This document shows, piece after piece, positions 17,264 through 25,800 of a stretch of 32,012 nucleotides of DNA (position 1 is the stretch's first letter; each line of letters begins with the position of its first letter). The notes beneath the pieces were generated by a model. It was not told where the DNA came from, searched no databases, and saw only the letters and a list, made by a program, of their open reading frames with translations. A program made the position numbers and the translations under genes. This DNA comes from Chloroflexota bacterium. Lineage in GTDB: Bacteria; Chloroflexota; Dormibacteria; Dormibacterales; Dormibacteraceae. The DNA is taken from the NCBI GenBank assembly GCA_005879945.1, contig VBHX01000093.1, positions 1 through 32,012 on the forward strand, read 5' to 3'.

Positions 17264-19193
17264 TGACGTCGCTCAGCACATCGTTGATGTCGACGTCCGC
17301 GAGCCGCATGCTCATCCGTCCTGACTCCATGCGGTCGAGGTCCAGCATGTCCCCGATAAGACGGTTGACCCGGTCCGCGTCATTGAATATGTATCCGCCA
17401 TAGGCGCGCACCTCGTCGGGCTCGATGCCGCCATCGCGGATCAGCTCGCTGAATCCCTGGATCCCGGTCAGCGCGGTCCGAAACTCGTGGCTGACGATGG
17501 AGAGGAATTCCGTCTTCGTGCGGTCCAGCTTCTCGAGGGTGGCGTTGGCGCCGCGCTGAGAGTCGAGCGCCTCGGCGAGCTTGTCCTGCGTCTCGCGCAC
17601 GGTGGTCACGTCCTCGACCATCACGAGCAGGTGCTCCGGCCGGCCGCTTGAGTCGGGGATCGATGTTGCGGTCATCTGCAGCCACAGCCAGCGCCCGCTG
17701 CCGGTCGCGGCGCGTACCTGGACGCTGCGTTGGTCGGGGAGGCCCGCGAGCAGCGGAGCCAGCCGCGCCCGGCCCGCGGCCTGGTCGTATGCACGCACCA
17801 GGTCGGGCCACGCCTGCGATCGCATGGTGTCGACGTCGTGCTCCAGCATGTGCAGGAGCGCCGAGTTGCCCTCGAGAAGCTCGCCCTCGCCACCGACGCG
17901 CGCGATTCCGATTGGTGAGCGCTCGTAGATCGCCCGGTGATCTGCCTCGCTGCGGCGGAGGGCCTGCGCCGTCTCGCAGCGCTGGATGAACTGCCCAATC
18001 TCGACGCCTGCGGTCGAGAGCATCGTGATTAGCTCGTCGTCGACGTGGCGGACCTGCCGTCCAAGGAGCTCGATGACCCCGATGGTCGTGCCGGCGGTGA
18101 TCAGGGGAAACGCGACTGCGGAACGCAGCCCGACCCGGCGCTCCGCGCTGGCCTGCTCGTAGTCATTCCCGGCAAGGTCGTCCATCGCGGCGGCGACGCC
18201 CGACTGCCACACCCGCCCGACCAGTCCGCCTCCCACCTCGATGGAGAGGTTCCTGGCGGGGTCGTTGAAGTCTTCGAGGTTCGAACCCTCCCTGTGCCAC
18301 GTGTTCTGTAGGCGCAGGTCGTGCCGCTCGGCCTCGACGCTCCAATGCTGGGCGAGGTCCCACGCCAGGTTGGTGCAGAAGCTGCCGAGGAGTGCCGGCG
18401 ATGCCTGGTCCCAGCTGTTCGCAGTAACGATCACCTGCCGGACGGCGACAAGTGTCTCGCGCATGCCGTCGATTCGCTTGCGCGCCGAGATGTCGGTCGC
18501 CTGGACGAGAAGGAACGGCTCGCTTGGATGATGGTCGCTGACCGAGGCGATGACCAGGCTGACTGGGATATGCGTCTCGGCCGCGCCGTCGAGCTGGACG
18601 TCGCTCTGCCACCGCATGATCTCTCGGCGCTCGAGCTGGCCTAGCGCGTCCTCGACATGCTGCCGGTCGGTCTCCGCGACGACGTCGGATAGGTTCGCGT
18701 GCATCAGCTCGTCGCGGCCGTGACCGAGCATGCCCGCCAGCCTCTCGTTGATCTGCACCCAGTGGCCGTCCGCCGACACCAGGCCGAGCCCGATCAGCGC
18801 AGCCTCGAGGGTCAGGCGAAGCCGCTCGTCGATCGACTCGATCTCGACCGCCTTTCTCTCCGCGTTTTCCTCCCCCAGCTTCGCCTGCCGCACCACCTCG
18901 TGCACCGAGGTGGCGACGATGCCGAGCACCGCGATCTCGAAGAGGGCGGTGGCGAGGTTTGACGCGGGACCAAGCTGGGTGACGGTGATGATGAGGATGG
19001 CGAGCGACGCCGCTCCGCCGACCGCCAGCAGCTGTCCGCTGTCGTCGAAAAGCGCGACCGTGAGCACGGCCAGGAGGAACAGCGGGAAAGCCAAAAGTGC
19101 GGGTGCGCCGGTGCCGACGGCGACCGCGAAAACGGCGGCGATTCCTACGAAGGGTATGACTCGACGGACCAGGCCTCGTGTCCTGATCGGCAC
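17247..19193 (-). pseudogene. Multi-sensor histidine kinase N-terminal part (TM, PAS, GAF, PAS, HisKA), terminates before the ATPase domain
   Basis: Candidate GTG start at 19193 (PIRTRGLVRRVIPFVGIAAVFAVAVG); PAS/GAF segments; H-box FLSIVSHEFRTALTGIQGFSELI; ORF stops at DVLSDVMTRAS* without the ATPase domain. Confidence 0.8.
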
Positions 19194-19279
19194 GACCCCA
19201 AGCCGCGGACTTTGCCCTGGCAACACCCCGTAAGCCTCGCCCCCCCTGGCGGGATGGAAGGTGCGCAGGACGCAAAGTG

Positions 19280-19311
19280 TAAGGGGGTATTGGTTCCCCA
19301 GAGCCCCCTTA
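19280..19311. other. 8-bp perfect stem (TAAGGGGG / CCCCCTTA) hairpin in the leader of the histidine kinase gene
   Basis: Read directly; 16-nt loop. Confidence 0.4.
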
Positions 19312-19370
19312 ACGGGCGTGTTTTGAGCGCTTGATTCATGGTCATAAACGGCGCAGTGCCAGGACAGGAT

Positions 19371-19502
19371 TCGCGGGGGGACAGGGTCCCCCGCCGCGGA
19401 ACCCAGCCCTCTCCTCGGCCATGTTGGGAGGCGATTGGACATAGCACGCTTGGGGGACGGCCGGAATGAATCCGGCCTAGAGCCCCACCCGGCATTTGTT
19501 TG
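19371..19502. repeat. Structured intergenic repeat, copy B
   Basis: Alignable along its length with 14675-14808, same order of hairpins and same position just after a minus-strand stop codon. Confidence 0.75.
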
Positions 19503-19506
19503 AAGG

Positions 19507-20643
19507 TCAGAGGCGACGCAATGCAAGGACCGTCACGTCGTCGGCCAGCTCCCGGCTCCGCGACCCCTGCGCCAGGATGTCGACCATGTCCTGGACGTTG
19601 GCGGCGCGACGGGCGTCGTATGGCAGGTGCACGTCTTTGGTGGCCAGGTCGGGACGCAGCTCGATGAGGCCGTCAGAGAACACCACCATGGTGTCGCCGG
19701 GGTCGAGGTGGACGGTGCCGACGGCAAAGTTACTGTCAGGAAACAGCCCGATGGGCGCGCTGCGCTCCAACAGAAGGTCCTGTCCGGTCGCGCCGCGCAG
19801 CAGGCGCGTGTATCCATGCCCGGCGTCGATGTAGTGGAGGTCCCCGGTGTCGGAGTCATAAACGGCATGAAAGAGCGTCACATAAGCATGGTTGACCTCG
19901 AGCGCGGTCGCCATCACCTTGGCCGCGCGCCGGACGCCCTCCTCCATGTCCTCGAGGCGCGCGGAGCCTCGCAGCGCTGCCCGAACTGTCGCCATCAAGA
20001 TCGCCGCGGGAAGGCCCTTCCCCATGACATCGCCAAGGGTCACGGCGATGAAGCGCGGGTTGGGTTGGTGCCAGTCATAGAAGTCGCCGCTTATCTCCCG
20101 CGCCGGCGTGAAGTGTGCGGCCACCTCGAAGTTCTGACCCTTGAGCGGCGAGGGTGGGAGCATTCCGGCCTGGAGCGCGGCGGCGCGCGCCATCTGGTCT
20201 GAGCGCTCGGCGACCATCGCCTCCAGCCGCTCCAGGTTCGAGCGATATTCCATCTCGAGGCTGCGTCGGCGCAGCGCGTTGACCGCGGCGAGGTACACCT
20301 CGGTGGCCCCGACCGGCTTGACGAAGTAGCCATACGCCCCGTGCTCGACTGCCGCCTTGCCAAGCTCAGGGTCGTCGACCCCAGAGATCATCACCACCGC
20401 CGGCGAAGGCTGCTTTTTGTGCAGCTCGCTCAGCAGCCCGTAACCGGACTCGTCGGGCAGCCGGATGTCCAAGAGCACAAGCGCGTAGTCGACCGATCCG
20501 AATCGCTCGCGCGCCTCCGCGCCTGAATTGGCGATGTCGGCTTCGAAGCCCCGGCTGCGGAGCATGCGGGCCATGGCCTGTGCCAGCGGCGGCTCGTCTT
20601 CGACGATCAGCAGCCGGGGTCCCCGTACGGCGTCCGTCACCAT
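19507..20643 (-). CDS. Response regulator with C-terminal PP2C (RsbU/SpoIIE-type) phosphatase domain
   Basis: Receiver RLLIVEDEPPLAQAMARMLRSRGF...LVLLDIRLPDESGYGLL...YFVKPVGATEV; phosphatase EISGDFYDW, LGDVMGKGLPAAI, DAGHGYTRLL, FSDGLIEL, ADDVTVLALRRL. Confidence 0.92.
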   Translation of the reverse strand: MVTDAVRGPRLLIVEDEPPLAQAMARMLRSRGFEADIANSGAEARERFGSVDYALVLLDIRLPDESGYGLLSELHKKQPSPAVVMISGVDDPELGKAAVEHGAYGYFVKPVGATEVYLAAVNALRRRSLEMEYRSNLERLEAMVAERSDQMARAAALQAGMLPPSPLKGQNFEVAAHFTPAREISGDFYDWHQPNPRFIAVTLGDVMGKGLPAAILMATVRAALRGSARLEDMEEGVRRAAKVMATALEVNHAYVTLFHAVYDSDTGDLHYIDAGHGYTRLLRGATGQDLLLERSAPIGLFPDSNFAVGTVHLDPGDTMVVFSDGLIELRPDLATKDVHLPYDARRAANVQDMVDILAQGSRSRELADDVTVLALRRL

Positions 20644-20707
20644 TGAACCTGGAGTGTAAGGGGGGTGAATCGGGCTCCGGCCGATATAGGCTTGACCGCA
20701 TGGAGTC

Positions 20708-21058
20708 ATGGACCGGGTGAGCCTCGACGTCGAAAGCCGGCAGACGGACTCCGGCGTCACGGTTCTGGCCCCGACCGGCCGTCTCGACGTTGCGGGCGCG
20801 CCTGCGCTGAAGGACGCCGTCAGCGAGGCGATGAAGAACGGCAAGCCGCGCCTGGTCATCGACATGGAAGGGGTGAGCTTCGTCGACAGCTCGGGTCTCG
20901 GCTCGGTGGTTGCCGCGCTCAAGCAGCTACGAAGCTCGCAGGGGGATCTGAGACTGGCGGCGCCGAACCAACAGGTTCGGGTGGTCCTTGAGCTGACCAC
21001 ACTGGATCGGGTGTTCCCGTACTACGCCACAGTCGAAGAAGCCCTGTCTGATTTCTGA
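20708..21058 (+). CDS. STAS-domain anti-anti-sigma factor
   Basis: TVLAPTGRLDVAGAPALKDAVSEAMKNGKPRLVIDMEGVSFVDSSGLGSVVAALKQLR; conserved DSSGLG. Confidence 0.92.
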   Translation: MDRVSLDVESRQTDSGVTVLAPTGRLDVAGAPALKDAVSEAMKNGKPRLVIDMEGVSFVDSSGLGSVVAALKQLRSSQGDLRLAAPNQQVRVVLELTTLDRVFPYYATVEEALSDF

Positions 21059-21482
21059 GCCGACGGCGCAAGCGCCGTCATTCGAGTTCCACGCAACGCT
21101 GACCCATCTCGACCGCGGCCTGGACACCCTGCACGCCTCCGTGCAGCTGCTTCGCCGGCGCATCGGACGCGCTTCTTCCGACCTCGCGCTCATGCAATTC
21201 GAGCTCGCGCTGTCCGAGATCGGCGCAAACGTGCTGCGCTACGCCCACCCTCACGGCTCGAACGAACCGAAGGCTGAATTCGAGCTCAAATTGGACTCAG
21301 AAACGGTCACTGCAGTGTTAACTGATTGGGGACCACCACTTCATAATCAGCTCACCCGCGCGATGCCGCCTTCGTCGAGCGAAGCCGGCCGTGGCCTCGC
21401 GATCGCACGCAAGGTGCTCGATGAGCTGGGATACCAACGCGAAGGCGAGGTGAACACGTGGCGACTGGTGAAGCGGCTGTAG
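21051..21482 (+). CDS. RsbW-like ATP-binding anti-sigma regulatory protein
   Basis: FEFHATLTHLDRGLDTLHASVQLLRRRIG...QFELALSEIGANVLRYAHPHGSN...AVLTDWGPP...EAGRGLAIARKVLDELGY. No ATG/GTG covers the N-terminal strand; candidate ATT at 21051 or CTG at 21048. Confidence 0.83.
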   Translation: MSEPTAQAPSFEFHATLTHLDRGLDTLHASVQLLRRRIGRASSDLALMQFELALSEIGANVLRYAHPHGSNEPKAEFELKLDSETVTAVLTDWGPPLHNQLTRAMPPSSSEAGRGLAIARKVLDELGYQREGEVNTWRLVKRL

Positions 21483-21721
21483 GCGGCGGGGAGGAGAAAC
21501 CCGATCCGGATCGGGTGCTCGTCCACGATTTTCGAAACCTGCTCGCCGTGATCGTCAACTACTGCGAGCTCATCTCCGCCGAAACCACGGACCCCGAAGC
21601 AATCAGGGCCGACATCGCCGAGATCCGAATGGCCGCGGAACGCGCGATCGAGCTCACCGAAAAGCTGCGCCACCGGACGCCGGGGGCCTCGAGTTCGGAG
21701 CCCGCCCCGGACAAGGGATGA
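21458..21721 (+). CDS. Orphan HisKA/DHp-like mini-protein (H-box without ATPase domain)
   Basis: 87 aa, GTG start, overlaps the preceding gene; VLVHDFRNLLAVIVNYCELISAETTDPEAIRADIAEIRMAAERAIELTEKLRHR resembles an H-box plus two-helix DHp. Confidence 0.65.
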   Translation: MATGEAAVGGGEEKPDPDRVLVHDFRNLLAVIVNYCELISAETTDPEAIRADIAEIRMAAERAIELTEKLRHRTPGASSSEPAPDKG

Positions 21722-22731
21722 ACGCGGTCAAGAGGGCGGGTCCCGCCAAAGAAGTCCCTGCCGTCGCGCCCCAACCCGGGCGCGACCTGGTATTGGTCGT
21801 CGACGACGACGAGCAGATGCTCAAGCTCGTCAAGCGAGTGCTCGAGCGCGCGGGATTCGAGTGCGTCGCGGTCGGCGATGGACGCGAGGCGCATGAAGCG
21901 GCGGTGGATTGGCGGCCGGACATCATCCTCCTCGACCTCATGCTCGGCGCGACCACCGGTGAGGAGATCCTCGCGGAGCTGCGCAAGGACTTCCGCACGC
22001 GGTTGATCCCGATCGTCTTCCTCACAGTCCGGAGCTCGCTCAAGGACAAGGTCGAGCACCTGCTCAACGGTGCCGACGACTACGTGACGAAACCCTTCAT
22101 CCCCGAAGAGCTGGTGGCGCGACTGCGGGCAGTGATCTCGCGAGCCACGACCACGCGCGAGCTCAACCCGCTGACGGGAATGAGCGGCAACTCCGACATC
22201 CTGCGAGAGATCACGAACCGGCTCGTCACTCGTGAACGCTTCGCGGTCCTGTATCCGGACATCGATGCGTTCAAGAGCTACAACGACCACTACGGCTTCG
22301 TGCGCGGTGACGATGTGATCAAGACGCTCTCGACGATCATCCTCGAGGTCCTCGAGGAGAATCCATCGCGAAAGCATTTCGCCGGCCACGTCGGCGGCGA
22401 CGACTTCGTCATCCTCACCGAGCCGGGGCTCGCGGAGCCGGTCGCGGACGAGATCACCAAACGCTTCGACTCCGCGGTGCCCGCGCTCTACGACCTGGTC
22501 GACCGCGAGCGCGGCTGGATCGAATACGAGGAGCGGAGCGGCAATAAGATCCGGGCCGATTTTGTCTCGGTGTCGATCGGGATCGTGATCGCGGAGCCGG
22601 ACAGCTACGCGAGCGCGGCGGCCCTGTCCGCGCGAGCCGCCGAGGTGAAGGGCGTCGCCAAGCGCATGCCAGGATCGAAATGGGTGCTGGACCGGCGCCG
22701 GCCGCCCGAGCGCCACGGGAACTCGCGATGA
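21718..22731 (+). CDS. Response regulator with GGDEF diguanylate cyclase domain
   Basis: Receiver LVVDDDEQMLKLVKRVLERAGFECV...ILLDLMLGATTGEEIL...VTKPFIPEEL; GGDEF domain YPDIDAFKSYNDHYGFVRGDDVI...HVGGDDFVI; ATGA overlap with the upstream gene. Confidence 0.9.
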   Translation: MNAVKRAGPAKEVPAVAPQPGRDLVLVVDDDEQMLKLVKRVLERAGFECVAVGDGREAHEAAVDWRPDIILLDLMLGATTGEEILAELRKDFRTRLIPIVFLTVRSSLKDKVEHLLNGADDYVTKPFIPEELVARLRAVISRATTTRELNPLTGMSGNSDILREITNRLVTRERFAVLYPDIDAFKSYNDHYGFVRGDDVIKTLSTIILEVLEENPSRKHFAGHVGGDDFVILTEPGLAEPVADEITKRFDSAVPALYDLVDRERGWIEYEERSGNKIRADFVSVSIGIVIAEPDSYASAAALSARAAEVKGVAKRMPGSKWVLDRRRPPERHGNSR

Positions 22732-22803
22732 GCAGCATCGACCCCCTGTTAAGCGGGCTGAAGGGCCGCCGGCCGGAGCTATCATCCCGGAGATTGCCGC
22801 TCC

Positions 22804-25800
22804 ATGAGTGACGTGGAGATGAACCAGCCCGCCAACGGAGAACCCAGCTCGACCGGGGCCGCCACCCCCGCACCAACCATTCCGCAGCGTCCCGAGCCGA
22901 AGCACGGAACGCGCGTGAAGGTTTCGGTGCATCGCCTCGACGGCGGCCTCGAGGATGGCGAGTCGGATGCGCGCATCCTCACCGCCGAGGGGTTCCCGAT
23001 CTTCACTCCCCCTGACTCAGACCGCGCCCGCTGGATTCCCGCGCGCGACATCAAATATGTGGTGCTGGGGACGGTCGACGACCCGAACCTCGAGGTCGAC
23101 CCCGGAGACAAGAGCTCGGCCCGCAAGGCCATCCTGAGGTTCCGCGACGGCGAGTGGATCGCTGCTTACATGGATCAGGGCCAGGCCGCGGATGGCGCCG
23201 GCCTTGCGATCAAAATCCGCCTCACCGAGCGCCAGCGGGTGATCCCCGCGGTAGCTGCGTCGGCAGCCTTGCTGGAGATGCAGTTCGTCGATCAGTGGGC
23301 CAGCCAGACGGATGTGGCGATGCCTCATCGGCGCAGGAGCGACATCATGGAGGCGGCCGCGCGGCAGGGCCGCGACCTCAACAAGCTCGCCAACGATTTT
23401 CGCGATCGCCTGGCGCTGATACGCGACGTCGGCCTGACGGCCGGCGACACTCTCGCATTCTCGCGTGCGGTGCGCACGCACCTCGACCGCTTTCTCGCCG
23501 AGGACGGGATCGAGCTCAGCGCCCCCGAGAAGACGACGCTCGCCGACATCATCCTGCGCGCCGCGGTCGGATACGGACCGCTCGACGGCCTGCTCCACGA
23601 CCGCTCCGTGAGCGAGATCATGGTCAACGGACCTGACCAGGTCTTCATCGAGCGTCGCGGCGTCCTCGCCAAGGCCGAGGTGCGCTTCGAGGACGAGAAC
23701 CAGCTGCTAGAGACGATCCGGCGCATGGTCGCCACCACCGGGAGGCACATCGACGGCCTCAACCCGATGGTCGACGCGCGCCTACCGGACGGCAGCCGCG
23801 TCAACGCCATCATCCGGCCCGCGGCGATCCACGGTGCCGCGCTCACGATCCGCAAGTTCAAGGATGCCGTTCTGGGCATGGACGACCTCACGCGTGAGGG
23901 CAGCCTGAGTCCCGCGATGGCGGAGTTCCTGAAAGCCGCGGTGCTCGGCCGCATGAACGTCCTGGTGTCCGGCGGCACGGGCTCCGGCAAGACCACGAGC
24001 CTCAACGTCATCGCAAGATTCATCCCGGGCAACCAGCGCGTGATCACAATCGAAGACGCGGCTGAGCTGCAGATCGACCACCCGCACGTCATCGCCCTCG
24101 AGCACCGGCCGCCCAACGTCGAAGGCAAAGGTGAGCTCACCATCCGCCAGCTGCTGCGCAACAGCCTTCGGATGCGTCCCGACCGCATCCTCGTCGGTGA
24201 GGTCCGCGGCGCCGAAGCGCTCGACATGCTCCAGGCCATGAACACCGGACACGACGGAAGCATGTCGACGATCCACTCCAACTCTGCGCGCGACGCGCTG
24301 TCCCGCCTCGAGACCATGGTGATGATGGCCTCGATCGACATCCCGTTTGAAGCTGTGCGCGCGCAGATCGCATCAGCTCTGAACCTCATCGTTCACCAGG
24401 CGCGCATGCCGGATGGCAGGCGCAAGATCGCGCAGATCGCGGAAGTGGTCGGTTACGACCAGAACGGCGCGATCCTCCGCGACATCTTCCTGCTCGGCAT
24501 GGGATCGGACCTGCGGCTCGAGTACAACGCCACTGGTTACGTGCCCACTTCGCTGGACAAGGCCGCCTTCTATGGCGTGCAGGTGGATAGGGACCTCTTC
24601 GATCCGGCCAAGTCGCGATTTGTGCCGGCCGGGTCAGACAGCATGATGCCGGTCGTCAAGGATCCGTTGATGGCCGCCGCGCGCGGCGGCGGCGAGAACG
24701 TGGTCCGCCAGGTTGTCGTGGTGCCGTTCAGCTCCGACCGCCCGGGCGACTCGAGGCAGCAATCGCATACGGTGCAGGCCTCCGACGCGGCGCCGGCGTC
24801 AACGATGGCGTCGACGCCGGAGATGCAGGAAGAGATGCGCAAGCTGATCGATGCGGCCCGCTCCGCGGTCGCCGACCTGCAAGCGGTTGCTCCGGCTCAA
24901 CCGCCGCCCCTGCCTGCCCCGGTCTACGAGCAGCACCAGGCACCCTCACAGGCCCAGTTCACGCTGCCTCCCGAGCTCATCGCGGCGGCGCAGGCATCGA
25001 TGGCCTCCGGCCAGCAGGCGACGCCTGGGCAGCAGCAGTATTCGCCAAGCTCGGCCGAGAACGCGGCCGCCGCCTCGCAGGCTCTCCAGGCCGCCACCGC
25101 CATGGCCCGCGCCACCAGCGCCCTCGGTCAGATGGCCGCCGCGGCCACCAGCGGTTTCTCCGGCATGCTGCCGGTCACACACACAGGTGGGCCGGCGGGA
25201 ACTGGCGCGACGCGCAGGATCCAGGCCGTAGTCGAGAGCCTCATCACCCGGAAGGGCCTCAACCTTCGCCTCGCCCCGGCCATCACCCAGGCGTTTGAAG
25301 GGGCGGAGCTCAAGGCGAGCGACTACGCCGCCCCTAACAAGCTGAGCAAGGAATCCGCCGGGCGCGAGCTGCGCCAGGCAGTCGAGGCCGGGCTGCTGCA
25401 GCTGATCAAGTACCCGCAAGGCGAGGCCGGCTTCCGCGCCGATGCCGCCCTACTCAAGTCGGTCGCAGAAGGGCTGGGCCAGCCGGTCAACGCCGCGCAG
25501 GCGCTCACGCCCGAGACCATCATCAGCAGCCTCTCCGCAGGTCAGAGCGAGGGCACTGTGACGATCATGTTCACGGACGTCGAGGGCTCGACCCAGATGC
25601 TGTCGAGCCGGGGCTTCACGCTCTCGCACGAAATCATGAAGGCCTACGAATCGATCATGGAAGACAAGATCAACGAGCACGCGGGGCGCCGCATCAAAGG
25701 CCTCGGCGACGGCGTGATGGTCAGCTTCGGTTCTGTGAGGCACGCAGTCGAGTGCGCGATGGAGATCCAGCGCGCGATCGCCGAGTACAGCAAGCAGAAC

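Noticed and set aside
19200-19290. GGACGCAAAGTG at 19268-19279 resembling the GEMM riboswitch core
   Set aside because: Short match only, lacks the P1b/GNRA and GGUAGC/GGGUUACC parts, and lies on the plus strand with no downstream plus-strand gene.
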